Assembly (NCBI RefSeq): GCF_030272615.1
Contig: NC_081412.1
Span: forward strand, 546,476,202 to 546,540,201
DNA: 64,000 bases
Reading direction: 5' to 3'
Origin: Cryptomeria japonica
Taxonomy: Eukaryota; Streptophyta; Pinopsida; Cupressales; Cupressaceae
Below, one piece after another: positions 23,961-35,900 of this stretch. The notes under the pieces were generated by a model that saw nothing but the letters and a program-made list of their open reading frames with translations, made no database searches and was not told the DNA's origin. Made by a program: the position numbers and the translations under genes. How positions within the stretch are numbered: position 1 is the first letter of the stretch; each line of letters starts with the position of its first letter.

Positions 23961-25295
23961 TTATTCCAATTGAACAAGTACATCAGGATTTGCTTTACAT
24001 AATTTTGATTTAATAGTTTTAGGTTTCAAAAGAAAAATGCAAGGATCTTCATCCTTCTTCTCAGAACTAGTTCCTTCTGAATTTTCAGGACATTCATCTA
24101 CACAAACATCAACACTTTCAACAATTTTTTGTGTCCGGTTGTTGAAGCATTTATAAGCCTTACTCTTGGTGGAATAGCCAAGAAATATGCCCTCATCACT
24201 CTTAGCTTCAAACTTGCTTATGTAATCACTTCTTTTATTAAAACATTTACATCCAAATATCTTAAAATAGCTAACATCAGGTGATCTCCCATACCAATAT
24301 TCATATGGGGTCTTTTCCTTACAACTTTTTACCAAAACTCAGTTCATTGTGTAAACAACTGTACTTACAGCTTCTTTCCAAAATGTTTTTGATACATCTC
24401 CTTGTATCAACATAGTTCTGGCCACTTCAATCACTGACCGGTTGTTTCTCTCTGCTATACCATTCTGTTGTGGTGTCCTTCGTGCAGAAAGCTACCGCTT
24501 GATACCATTATCATCACAATATTTAGTGAACTCTATAGAAGTGAACTCACCGCCTTGATTTGTTCTTAGACATTTTATCTTTTTTCCACTCTCTTTCTCA
24601 ACTAAGGCTCTGAATGCTTTGAATTTACCAAAAGCTTCATTCTTATCCTTCAAGAATGTGACCCACATCATCCTTGAAAAATCATCAGTGAAGATCATGA
24701 AGTATCTGTCATCTTGAATGCTTCTTGTTCTTATTGGTCCACATAGATCTATATGAACCAAATCTAACAAGTGCTCTGTTGAGAAGGACTTGCTCTTAAA
24801 AGTTGAAGAAGTCATTTTTCCTAGTTGACATTCTTTACAAAGAGCATTAACTGATTTGTCTAGCTAAGGCATACCTTTTACTGTCTTAGACTTGCTTACT
24901 TCAACAATATTGTCGAAATTTATATGACAAAATCTTCTATGCCAAAGCCAGCTAACATCTATTTTTGCAATCAAACAGTTGCTAACTATAAGATTGAGAT
25001 GAAATAGATTACCTCTAGTCTGTTTCCCGATTGCAATCAATTCACCTTTTTGTCAAAGATTTTTCTTTAGACCTTCAACCCAATAGAAATCATCAGCACT
25101 ACTCTTCCCATTAAGAGAAATAACTCCCTTACCTTTAACCATACAGGGTGAGTCATTTCCAGATCTGACAACATCGCCATCAAATTATTTCAGGGAAATA
25201 AATTTGCTTCGATCACCGGTCATGTGATGTGAAAAACCACTATCAATGATCCAATCATCAGAGTTATCCATTCTGGATACTAGTGCCTTCCGATA
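23961..25295 (-). pseudogene. Protease and integrase of copia E
   Basis: Protease: DWIIDSGFSHHMTGDRSKF near 25262-25200 with the D-S-G triad intact. The linker between protease and integrase is shorter than in element A, an apparent in-frame deletion after the GLKKNL segment. Integrase: HHCC module (LWHRRFCHINFD, CKECQLGKM), core Asp in VHIDLCGP and FTDDFSRM, and the C-terminal module FGCKCFNKR.DYISKFEAKSDEGIFLGYST (24280-24170). Stops occur at several sites (TAA, TGA and TAG), each one C-to-T step from CAA, CGA or CAG. Confidence 0.9.
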
Positions 25296-26294
25296 TCATA
25301 TTTCTTCTTTAATAGCTACAAACACAATATCTTCACTAGCATCATCATTAGATTCTTCATGAGTAATACCACTATCAATAGCTACAAGACAATCTCTCTT
25401 GCCTTTACCCTTGTATTTCTTAAATTTGTCTTTCTTGTATTCATTTTCACCATTAGGGAAATTTGTTTCTATATGACCAATCTTGTTGCATGCAAAATAT
25501 TTTAAAGGTAGCTTACCTCTATATTTACCAGTGCCTCTAGGCACTCGTTTTGCCAATAATGCTTCAAGTTTCACTAAGTTCTCCTCATCTTCAACATCTC
25601 TGTTGGATCTAGATTCATAGTTATGGCTGCTATCTCTACTTCTTCTCACAAATGGGTTAGAGACAGAAGCTCTAAATGCAGATTTTGATTTCTCTACACT
25701 ACCATCATAGCCATTTAGTTCAAAAGTAGTAAGTTTGCCAATAATAGAGTCAAGAGCTACCTTTGTCTTGTCAATGGATTTTAGCTCCTGAATAGCTGCA
25801 ACTTGGATATCATAGACCAGTAGCAGGGTTCTCAATACCTTACTGATTGCTATGGCATCTTCCACTTTCCCTCTTGCACTCTTTATCTCTCCAACTATCT
25901 CTTTAATCCTTTGACCACACTGCTGGATATTCTCACCTTTAGACATTCTCATATTGTCAAACTTTCCTCTTAAACTCTCCTCTTTGGCAATCTTAACATG
26001 TTCATCACCGCTATAAATCTCTTCTAATTTCTTCTATAGTTCATATGCAGTTTCAAGACCATGAACATCTACATATTCAACATCAGACAGGGAACTGATA
26101 ATAGCTTCTAATGCCTGGTGATTTTCTTGTTTTTCTTTCTTCTGATAATCAGTCAGGGGTCCAGTAGGTGTAGTATACTTATTTTCTATATGATCCCAAT
26201 ACTGACTACCAAGACTCTTAATGTAAATATTCATTCTGTCACTCCATATTCTATAGTTATCTTTGTTGAACTTCAGACCTTCTTTCTTCATCAT
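25296..26294 (-). pseudogene. gag of copia E
   Basis: Starts MMKKEGLKFNKDNYRIWSDRM at 26294 and shows the usual copia capsid features (MSKGENIQQCGQRIKEIV, KVLRTLLLVYD). A TAG replaces the Trp codon in AYEL-W-KKLEE near 26033. The zinc knuckle (YFACNKIGHIETNF, about 25500-25450) has lost its first and last Cys (to Tyr and Phe), so nucleic-acid binding would fail. It ends in an acidic segment before the protease. Confidence 0.9.
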
Positions 26295-26351
26295 GATCTA
26301 CAAGATATTTTCCTCAAGTTGTTAGGATTTTAGATTAAGAGGACCTGAGTC

Positions 26352-26363
26352 GCTCTTATACTA
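26352..26363 (-). other. Primer-binding site of copia E, mutated
   Basis: The minus strand reads TAGTATAAGAGC where TGGTATCAGAGC (initiator Met tRNA) is expected, two changes. It sits two bases inside the 5' LTR. Confidence 0.8.
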
Positions 26364-26365
26364 AT

Positions 26366-27799
26366 TGATGGTATGATGAAAGAATAAGTATTTGGTAGAA
26401 TATTGAGAGGGGGGGTGAATTAGTATATTGAAAAATTGATACAAAGTTCCCAAACTCAAACTCAGTCAAACAAAGTAAACATATCTCAGTTAAGATCAAT
26501 ATTCATAAGAATGCTTAACATCAACTGGTTTAACTATTATGACAACTTTAATAGTAAACAAATTCAATCTTGTAAACATAAAAAATGCTTAATCATAACT
26601 CAATATATCCATCTCTCAATGCTTCTACATAAAATGTCTTATATGAAATTAACCACATCACTAAATAAGATCACAACCACACAAGTATTCACCACTTGAC
26701 ACAAATATTTATACGTGGAAAACCCAAATAGGTAAAAATCACGGTGAGATGAGACTCACAAGGATAGCTATCTGAACTCTTTTGAAGTTCACCCTGTTAG
26801 GAGCCAAGCCTGTTAAAGCTTTACAATAAGTCCTGTTAAGAACTAATTCCAGATACAAATCACCCGGTTAAGGGATTTACAAATATGCCTTGATTAAAAG
26901 CATAATACCCTGTTAGGAGTAACCTCGCTAGAGGATTTAAGAATCCAAGCTAATGGACCACCTTGTTAGAGGATTTAATTAGTAACCAAGCTTGTTAGAG
27001 CTACCCGGTTAAGAGATTTTACTTCTACTATAATTGTTAGAAAACAACATGTTTTCTTGATCTATCTGAGTAGCACTACATTTGCTTGATCAGATACTTC
27101 TATGCTTCAATCTACCTTCACTCAAAGTGCAGAGCCATTCACTGGTTGGGGAACTACACACTCAACAGGTTTTCTACCAATCTTGCCAACCACCTTTACA
27201 AGAACTTCATCGACCTTAAATAAAAATCAATTAGGTCGGTAACATAGGAAAAACCAAATTCTCATCATCGAGATTACAAACAAGTTGGTACAATCTTGAC
27301 CGTTAGAAATCATGACAATATCTTCACATTCTTCAAGAAAATTCCAAATGCTCCATGATCACCACTCCATTGGACTTTGTAACTCATCACATGTTGTGTA
27401 TTAGATGCAATCCACTTTTCTCCTTCCCTAGACAATAACAAATGCACCAAAACAATTTGAACATATCCTCATTCAATGATCACACATGTCTCCATCATTA
27501 CCGCTTATCAAATAATAAACCAACAAACTTGATTGGTTAGGGTTTAACAACTGATAGGTTTTATCGGTTACATTACATAGAAAGGTTTAACCCTTTACAC
27601 CTTTACACCAGTTCAACTCACAAAATTTACATATAGGTTTACAACATCTTCTACAAATCTCTTCTTACCGGTTACTAGCCAATATCAAAAACAATATCAA
27701 CAATAACATAAATACCATTACTGGTTCAATTGACATCAATGACAACATATTATTAATGCAATCTCTATGCAAAATAACAACAAACTCAAAATACCAACA
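26366..27799 (-). repeat. 5' LTR of copia E (1,434 bp)
   Basis: Partner of 20516-21938. It begins TGTTGGTATT on the minus strand at 27799 and ends CATACCATCA next to the PBS. Confidence 0.93.
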
Positions 27800-27804
27800 A
27801 TGGT

Positions 27805-29100
27805 TTGGCCACCTTTAAAACCTTCATCAAGCCTTTCCAAGGTCACCTTGGCTATATCGGCTCCAAATAGGCCTAATGCAATTAGCCCTCCTATTACAGT
27901 TTTCAGGGCCTAGTTTCAAATATTCCCATACAAGGCCACAAATAAATTATATTTATGAGTATCATTTTCAGAGTTATAGATAATACTACAAAATGGTATC
28001 TGAATTCTCCATGCACATGGGGTATCTCAAACTGTCCTATTTTGAAAGGTTTTAGGCTTACCTAGGTGACTCACAAACTTGGTCTTAGAAGGATTCGCCA
28101 GTTAAAGCATCTATGAAAAACAATCAAGGATTATTTAAGGGAATTCAAAGGGGTCTCCAACCATGTGTCAACTTTGGCTCTACCATTCTAGGTGTGCTCT
28201 AAAAGCACACATCTTCTATTGTCTTAGTCTCACCAACTCCTAGCTATGAGCCTAGGGTATCATTGTAAAATCACCACAAATTTCTGTAAAGATACAAAAC
28301 TCACACTAAAATTATTTAAAAACCCTAACCTACCATTACACATGATTTCAACCGGTTCCATCAGTGGATGCTTAGGTTAGAGCGATTTCTTGCTTAAACC
28401 CTAGCTTAGAAGGGTTTTGCACCTAGTCATAGAGAATGGATTGAATCTCTGCAACCAGACACAATCAAAATTTCTAATATACCTTGTTGTAAATTAGACT
28501 TACCAAGATCTCATACCCTGCAATCAAATTCTTCTAACAAGTCCTTACTAGACCATACAACACAACAAAAACAAAGAAAACAGTAAAAAATGGTGTCAAA
28601 CAAGATTTTTCCTTACAACTGAAACTTGCTTTGCATTCCAAGATCTTCCAACCTATACAATGATATTGTCTTTGGATTTTAACAAAATAATTTAGCTGGT
28701 TAGAACCAACTTCTTCACTGCTAACAACGTAAAGTGCAACTTTTTGCAATGTTGCAAAAGTTGCTTAGCATTTTTACATCTTCTTCATTCTTAGGATTCG
28801 TCCTTGCACTCAAGCACACTCCAAGGCTCAAAAATACCCTCTATGCATCCTAGGAGACCTAAAAAATTCATTACACCCTTATTACATGATGACTCTATTT
28901 TAGAGTAGTGCACCTGAGAACAACATCATCATTACATCTTTTTAGGATATCAACATCCTGAACACAACAAAAGCTTGGACAACTGAATCATAACTTCATG
29001 GAGTCCCAAATGGTTGGTCCACTTATTAAAACATGAAAGAAAACATAAAAGACTTGAACCAAACCAAAATTCTAAATGGAGTGATAGGTGCCCTGCACCA
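27805..29100 (-). repeat. 3' LTR of chromovirus D, proximal part
   Basis: Continues the LTR after the copia E insertion and matches 33298-34596. On the minus strand it begins TGGTGCAGGG at 29100, next to the polypurine tract. Confidence 0.92.
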
Positions 29101-29116
29101 TACTCCCCTGGGAAAA
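29101..29116 (-). other. Polypurine tract of chromovirus D
   Basis: The minus strand reads TTTTCCCAGGGGAGTA right before the 3' LTR. It lies just after the stop codon of the chromodomain ORF. Confidence 0.75.
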
Positions 29117-29121
29117 ATAAC

Positions 29122-30600
29122 TCAAGTCCCTTGAGTTAAGAGGACTGCAATTTCCACACCATGTTGAAGTATATCTGATTCTGACATCCACATAGCATCT
29201 AATTTAGGTAACCCTACCCACTTTACAAGATAATGTTTGTATACCCCTTTCCTTGTCTTCTTTACTACCTTGGTGTCCAAGATACTTTCCAACTTGACCG
29301 GTTGGCTTGGTGGAAAATCTCTCACCCAACCTTCCATACCTTGTGATGAGGTATACAATTGATGTGTTTGTGATTCTCACTTATATGGATAGAGATCACA
29401 TACATTAAAGATAGGAGAAATACCCAAGGTGGGAGGGAGTTCAACTTCATATGCATTCTGACCATATTTATGCACCACCTTGAGAGGCCCAATATTCTTC
29501 ATCAATAGCTTAGTAGGCTACCCTTTTGGAAGTCTCCCCTTCCTTAGGTATGCTAGGACCAAATCTCCAATCTTAAATTGCACATTCCTTCTTATTCTAT
29601 TAGTATTCATATTATATTGCACAGACTTTTGTTGTAAGGTATGTCTTACCTTATCATGCGCTTCTTTGATTCCTTCTGCAAAATTCTCACCTTGTGCACT
29701 CTTAGGTGTCATAGAACTGAGATCCCTGAGTTCTAGTACACCCCTAGGATGAAAACCATACACTATTTCAAAGGGACTTTTACCTATACTTTGGTTAACT
29801 GATTCATTGTATGCATATTCTTCCTATCCGATTACCAAATCTCAAGTCTGCCCATGTTGTTTGGTGAGACATCTCAGTAGATTACTCAAAGATCTATTGA
29901 CTACTTCTATCTGACCATCTAATTGAGGATGGTAGGTAGATGAAAAAGATAATTTTGTGCCCAACTTTCTCCAAAGTGTCCTCCAAAAGTGGCTTAAGAA
30001 CTTTACATCCCTATCATTGACTATGCTGATTGGAAGGCTATGAATTCTAACTATCTCTTTGAAGAAGAGTCCTGCAATATAGGTGGCATCATTGGTGCTC
30101 TTGCAAGGTATAAAATGTGCCATTTTTTTGAACCTATCAACCACTACATACACACTATCAAATCCCCTTCGAGTACTTGGTAAGCCTAACACAAAATCCA
30201 TTCTTAAACATTCCCAAGGTCTCTGAGGTATGACCAAAGGTTAGTACAGACCTGCATTACTTAATGAGCCTTTTTCTCTTTTGGAGATTGCACATTGTTC
30301 TACAAACCTTCTCACTTCTTACTACAACTTGTGCCAATGGTAAAACCTACTAACTTTCTCCATAGTTTTATCTATGCCAAAATGACCTCCTAGACCTCCT
30401 TGGTGCTTTTCTTGTATAATGTTTTGTCTCATAGAACATTGGGGAATGCAAAGAAGGTGTCCCTTGAACAAAAAAGCCTCTTGTATCATATACCCTGAAT
30501 AAGAAACATGTGAGGTGTTAGAAAAATGAGAACAAACAACATATATCTCGGTAAACTCTTTATCATCCTTATAGAGGTCTTTTAACTCAGTCAATCCCAC
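29122..30600 (-). pseudogene. Integrase and C-terminal chromodomain of chromovirus D
   Basis: The HHCC zinc module starts in KHQGGLGGHFGIDKTM (30420-30370); the two Cys follow two adjacent stops (about 30318-30323). The core shows MDFVLGLP (first Asp), IVNDRDVKF (second Asp) and [18 protein letters not shown] (Glu). The C-terminal GPLKVV-type module is followed by a chromodomain (VKLESILDTKV, YKHYLVKWVGL, MWMSESDI) at about 29300-29175, which places the element among the chromoviruses. Chromodomains guide integration toward particular chromatin. All stops fit Gln, Trp or Arg codons changed by C-to-T. Confidence 0.92.
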
Positions 30601-32109
30601 ACTTTGAAATTGTATCTCCTACATAGTCATGACTCTCCTACTTAATGCATCAACTACCTTGTTTGTAGTTCCCTTTGTGTGCTTGATAGTGAAGGTGTAG
30701 GATTGTAAGTATTCAACCCACTTTAGATGTCTTTGATTTAATTTCTCTTTTCGATTAAGGAAACTAAGGGCATGATTGTCAGTGTAAACTACAAACTCTT
30801 TGGGTAGCAAGAAATGGCGTCACTTCTTCAATGCTTGCACCATGGAATACAACTCTGAATCATATGTGGAGTATCTTTTCTTGGCTTCATTTAATTTCTC
30901 TACAAAGAATGCTATAAGATGACCTTCTTGACTCAAAATGGCCCCTATTGCCCTTTGGTTAGCATCACACTCTACTATAAACAACTGACTGGAATAAGGC
31001 AATCTAAGGGTTGGCAACTCTTCTATCTTAGCTTTGAACAATTCAAACCCCTTATTGGCTTCCTCTGTCCACTTGAATTGACATTTAATCCCTCCTTTAA
31101 TCGTCTTGAGTATAGGAGCACAAACATGGCTAAAGTTTCTCACAAACTTCCTATAAAAAGATTCCATTCCATGAAAAATTCTAACATCACTTATGCCCCT
31201 AGGTATAGGCCAATTAATTATTGTTTCTACTTTACTTGGATCCATCTTTAAACAACCTTGTGAAATGACAAAACCAAGGTAAACTAATTCTATTTTCAAG
31301 AACTCACATTTTTCAAGGTTGATTTTGAGTTGAGCCTCCTTCAACTTCTTCAAGACCATCTCCACATGCTTGAAGTGTTCTTCCTTGGACCCGTTGAAGA
31401 CCAAAATGTCATCAAGATACACAATAAAAAATTTGCTAATAAACTCTACTAAGACTTCATTCCTGAGCCTTTGAAAGGTACTAGGTGCATTGGTGAGGCC
31501 AAAAGGCATCACCAACCACTCATATAGGCCTACATTGGTTCCAAATATTGTCTTCCATTCATCACCAGGTCTGATTCTTATCTGATGATAACCAAATTTC
31601 AAGTCCACCTTTGTGAAGTAGCATGCTCCACCTAAGTTGTCCAATAGGTCCTCTATCCTTGGCATGGGAAACCAGTATCTTATAATGATCTTATTAATTT
31701 CTCTTGAGTCAATGCACATCCTCCATTTTCCTCCTTTTTTAGGCATTAGAACATTGGGAACAACACAAGGAATCAAACTCTTTTTAATAAGCCCTTTATC
31801 TAAGAGTTCTTGCACTTGTTTGGCGATCTCTTCATTTTGGCTAGGTGTCATTTTATAAGCAGTTTTGTTAGGAAGATTTGCTCCTGGTATCAAGTCTATT
31901 TGATGATTTGCATCCCTCATTGGAGGAAAATAATTAGGCATATCATTTCCTATAACTTCTGCATATTGCTTTAATAAAACTTGCACTTCTTGAGGCACTT
32001 CACTCATTGGATCTGCCTTAGCTTCATCATTAGGCTTTAGCACTATAGCTTGACCCTGATTACCTTCTTGTTTTAACACCTTAAGGAACTCTTTTCCATT
32101 CAGAAACAT
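30601..32109 (-). pseudogene. Reverse transcriptase and RNase H of chromovirus D
   Basis: The RT stretch 32109-30820 is open for 429 codons, the longest intact coding piece in the window. Motifs in order: KKGGKWRMCIDSREIN, KVDLKFGYHQIRI, MPFGLTNAPSTFQRL, YLDDILVF (catalytic Asp pair) and YLGFVISQGCLKMDP. RNase H begins at VECDANQRAIGAILSQEG and continues after one TGA (in place of TGG of KKWRHFLLP) to NKVVDALSRR near 30635. Confidence 0.95.
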
Positions 32110-32472
32110 AACACTTGACCCTACTTATTTTTCCTCCTTTGGATTAGGTAATGGATCCATTTGATACTTCTTACCATTCTTGGTGATGAGGTAACTATTC
32201 GTTTCTCCATCATGACAAGCTTTCACATTATATTTCCATGGATGGCCCAAGAGTAGATGACAGGAATCCATAGGGAATATTTCACATATAAGTTTATCTT
32301 TGTATTCACCAATTTCAAAGTCCACCCATGCTTGTTCATCAACTAAGACATGTTGACCCCGGTTGAGCCATGATACCTTATAGGGAGTGAGATGAGGCAA
32401 TCTTTTCAGTTTGAGCTTATCCACCATTTCAATTGAGACAATATTCTCTATGGAACTTGAATCCACAATCAC
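32110..32472 (-). pseudogene. Protease of chromovirus D, altered active site
   Basis: The family hallmark is VIDSGSTDN; here the frame reads VDSSSIEN, so the catalytic D-S-G has become D-S-S. Downstream features are typical (HLLLGHPWKYN; about 32250). The frame is shared with RT, with one TAA between them near 32122. Confidence 0.8.
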
Positions 32473-32978
32473 CTTACAAATTTTGCCACGTGACTTACAA
32501 GTGGTCCTAAATAGACTTTTCCTCTATGGTGGCTCTTGAGCTTGGGATATCTTTAATATTGTTCTTCTCATCATCAAATTTTCTCCATCTATCACTGGCC
32601 CTGCCATACTGATTGGAGAGGTCACACTTTGAGTATCCTCCTCTTGCACTAATTGAGTCCTTCTTTCACCCATGTATGAGCCTCTAATACATCCACGAAT
32701 AGTTTTTGGTCTTGAGGCATTTCTAATTTTGTCTGGTGCTCCTCATCTTCTACATCTTCATCTGTCTCATCTCCCCATTCTGTCTTAACCTTCCCCTTCT
32801 CCTTCTTAGCATCTCGGGTCCCTTTAGTTCCTTTCTGATCCTTCAATCCTTCTAGCATCTCTGTCACCATCTGTCGGATGGATTCTTGAGTCATTTCCTT
32901 TGGAATATTTGAACTTGTTTCTGATTCGTCAATGTCTAACATACACCAATGTTTCAAAAAGGGTGGTTGTGATACCAC
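32473..32978 (-). pseudogene. gag remnant of chromovirus D
   Basis: Only about 500 bp separate the PBS from the protease. The ORF 32978-32649 is charged (KKEKGKVK, DETDEDVEDEEH) and lacks both a capsid domain and a CCHC knuckle. It starts practically at the PBS and is in another frame than pol. A deletion of most of gag is the simplest reading. Confidence 0.65.
32965..32977 (-). other. Primer-binding site of chromovirus D
   Basis: The minus strand reads TGGTATCACAACC, three bases inside the 5' LTR end; the first eight bases match the initiator Met tRNA site, the rest does not. Confidence 0.7.
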
Positions 32979-32980
32979 TC

Positions 32981-34596
32981 TGATGCAGAGATTCTTGGAG
33001 TAGATCCAAATTACCTAGTTGTCTTTGTTGCTCTCACCAACCCTCTAACTCCTCAAGCCCATCCAATGGTACTTGGTAAGGGTTATGCTAGTTAAAACTT
33101 CAAGGCCTAATCTACTTTGGCTTGCCTCCAAGGAATAGCCACTGATCTTTAACAATCAACACTTCCTATTGAGGATTCCACCTCAATCCCTAACACCCCT
33201 TCCAAGTGCTCCAACAACCTCTGCAATGATCTTAACTCTTAGACTTGTTCCATGAGGGTAACATGAATTGATATAGTGTCTTTGGTGTCTTCTAGTGGTT
33301 AGGCCACCTTTAAACACTTCATCAAGCCTTTCCAAGGTCACCTTGGCTATACCAGTTCCAAACGGGCCTAATGCAATTAGCCCTCCTATTACAGATTTTC
33401 AGGGCCTAGTTTCAAAACTTCCCACACAAGGCCACAAATAAATTCCATTTATGAGTACCCTTTTCAGAGTTATAGACAATACTTCAGAATGGCATTTGGG
33501 TTCTCTGTACACATGGGGTATCTCAAACTGTCCTATTTTCAAGGGTTTTAGGCCTACCTGGGTGACTCACAAACATGGTGTTAGAAGGCTTCACCAGTCA
33601 AAACATCTACAAAATAAATCAAGGATTATTTAAGGGAATTCAAAGGGGTCTCCAACCATGTATCAACTTTGTCTCTACCAATCCAGGTGTGCTCTGAAAA
33701 ACACATATCTTTTGTTGTCCTAGTCTCACCAACTCCTAGCTGTGAGCCTAGGGTATCATTGTAAAATCGCCACAAAGGTCTGCAAAGCTACAAAAATCAC
33801 AATAAATTTATTTTCAGACCCTAACCTACCATTCCACATGATTTCAATTGGTTCCATTAGTGGATGCTCAGGTTAAAGCCATTTCTTGCTTAAACCCTAG
33901 CTTACAGGGTTTTGCACCTAGTCACAGAGAATGGATTGAATCTTTGCAACTCGACATAGTAAAACTTGCTAATATACCTTGTTAGAAATTAGACTCACCA
34001 AGATCTCATGCCCTGCAATCAGATTCTTTTGGCAAGTCCGTACTAGACCGTACAACACATCAAAAACAAAGAAAACTGTAAAAAATGGTGTCAAACAAGA
34101 TTTTTCCTTACAATCGAAACTTTCTTTGCATTCCAAGATCTTCCAACCTATACAATGACATTGTATTTGGCTTTTAACAACATGATTCAGCTGGTTAGAA
34201 CCAACTTTTTTACCGCTAACAACATAAAGTGCAACTTTTTGCAATGTTGCAAAAGTTGCTTAGCATTTTTACATCTTTTTCATTCTTAGGATGCAACCTT
34301 GCACTCAAGTGCACTCCAAGGCTCAAAAAGGCCCTATACAAATCCTAGGAGACTTAAAACAATTCATTACACCTTTATTATATGATAACTCTATTTTAGA
34401 GTGGTGCACATGTGAACAACATCAACATTACATCTTTTTAGGATATCAACATCCTCAACACAACAAAAGCTTAGACAAATCGATCGTGACTTCATGGAGT
34501 CCCAAATGGTTGGTCCACTTATTACAACATGAAAGACAACATAGAAGACTTAAAACAAACCAAAATTCTGAATGGAGTGATAGGTGCCCTGCACCA
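32981..34596 (-). repeat. 5' LTR of chromovirus D (1,616 bp)
   Basis: Intact LTR, minus strand TGGTGCAGGGCACC to CTCTGCATCA. It pairs with 20206-20515 plus 27805-29100 (1,606 bp). The right flank is the CATGG duplication. Confidence 0.93.
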
Positions 34597-34601
34597 CATG
34601 G

Positions 34602-35046
34602 TTAATGTCATAACTGAAGAGTATCTTTTCACTTTACGATTGCATAAACCAATCTATGATGCTTCTAATGTGGTTGCAAAATTATTTGATGGCTTCTCTT
34701 GTCCTACCATTGGTTCTATCACGCTTCTTTTTGAGGTTCATACTAAAACCTTGGATGTTGATTTTGTTATCATACCTTCTTTTGAGAAATTACATGTGAA
34801 GTTGGGCTATCCTTGGCTATCTTCCATGAAGGATATTTCTTCTCTAATCCACAAGTGTCTTAAATTTCCTCACAATAGAGAAATCATAACCATGAACCAT
34901 AGCTTATTTTTTCCATCTGAAAGAAGCCCTGGTGTTCCTATTGATCTCTTTTGGCCTAAACAATTTAAATCTCTTCCATCAAGGAGTGATGCTCTTTTTC
35001 AATCTTATCAAAAAATGGAAGAACGATATAATCTTATCCTTAAGTC
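34602..35046 (+). pseudogene. Protease region of gypsy B, second part
   Basis: After element D the B frame resumes with NVITEEYLFTLRLHKPIYD, followed by DVDFVIIPSFEKLHVKLGYPW near 34755-34815, which matches the LLGRPW flap-end block of retrotransposon proteases. Together with 19915-20205 it makes one retropepsin-like domain. A frameshift or splice-like change follows near 35046. Confidence 0.8.
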
Positions 35047-35900
35047 AGCCTAGATTGTCAACACTCGACATTCCTATTATTCTTCAAGATAAGGTTCTTC
35101 CTCTCTCGGATAGAACTAATATCCCTCCTAAGGAAGATTGTCCACCTACCCCTATGGATGTGACTTTACCTTCTCTTAAGGAGAACAACAATATTCTTCC
35201 TAAGGTTAGACCTATACCTCCTCTTCATGATGGACCTAGTCTTTTTCCTACACCTAATATTCCTCCTTTCTATGGTGCAGTTCCACCTCCTTCCTCTTAT
35301 CAAGAAAAGAGGCCTTCTTCTCCTATTGCTCAACCAAAAAGACCTCAACCTAAACCTTCCACTATCAAGGAGAGAAACATTCTTACTTTCTCAAATGTTC
35401 CTCCTCCTTCTCAGCCTTCTACTAAGACTCGACGGCATATTTATGTGAGAGAGCGACAATGAAAATGCCATGTTCGAGCTCATGAAGCTATCCCTAAAAA
35501 TACTCAACCTCCTCAAACTCCAATAGTTGACATGATTCCCTTTTCTCCTAAGCAAGATGTTCAACCAACATCTCCAAATCATAAGTTACATAAAACATGT
35601 GATGGTTTTACTCATATTCGTGTTCTTGCTCCTCTTTCTCTAAACTTTGATGAAGAAATGGGTGAAAATGTTATTCATAATGGTAATACAACTCCTAATG
35701 CTTCTGATAGTGAGTATGAGCATGTTGACATGGACAAACATTTATTGGATGAGTTTTCACAAACCCTAATCCCAGCTCCTAGAATTGAACAAAGTGACTT
35801 ACAACATGAGCATAGTCCTTGTTTGGATCTTGTGATAGCTAGCTCCATCTACTATGCTCGATGTTGCTCCTCTGGCATGTTGCTCGCCTTCCCGAAATAG
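35047..35900 (+). pseudogene. Proline-rich tail ORF of gypsy B
   Basis: An open stretch with LSTLDIPIILQDKVLPL, PPPSSYQEKRPSSP and PKRPQPKPS, a basic RRHIYVRERQ, one TGA (35459) in place of Arg, and an acidic C-terminus with DSEYEHVDMDKHLLDEF, ending at 35900. It occupies the place where RT would start in an autonomous element, but shows none of its motifs. Composition recalls the Ser/Pro-rich gag tail of the left element. Confidence 0.6.

Larger units (their letters stand above)
20516..27799 (-). mobile_element. Ty1/copia element E, complete, youngest layer of the nest
   Basis: A minus-strand element of 7,284 bp with two LTRs (minus strand TGTTGGTATT to CATACCATCA), PPT, PBS and one polyprotein frame. 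The duplication ATGGT flanks it at 20511-20515 and 27800-27804, inside the LTR of D. The LTR pair differs by about eleven bases in the first 178 compared, so the insertion is not very recent. All coding fragments lie in the same frame from 26294 to 22293, interrupted by stops only. Confidence 0.95.
20206..34596 (-). mobile_element. Ty3/gypsy chromovirus D, with copia E nested in its 3' LTR
   Basis: A minus-strand element flanked by the 5-bp duplication CATGG (20201-20205 and 34597-34601). LTRs run TGGTGCAGGG to CTCTGCATCA on the minus strand. Order on the minus strand: 5' LTR (34596-32981), PBS, short gag remnant, protease, RT, RNase H, integrase, chromodomain, PPT, 3' LTR (29100-27805 and 20515-20206, split by E). 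Without E it is 7,102 bp. The pol frame is single from 32472 to 29122 and broken only by stops. The capsid part of gag is missing. Confidence 0.92.

Noticed and set aside
30919-31251. Plus-strand ORF of 110 codons
   Set aside because: It lies antisense to the well-supported reverse transcriptase of chromovirus D.
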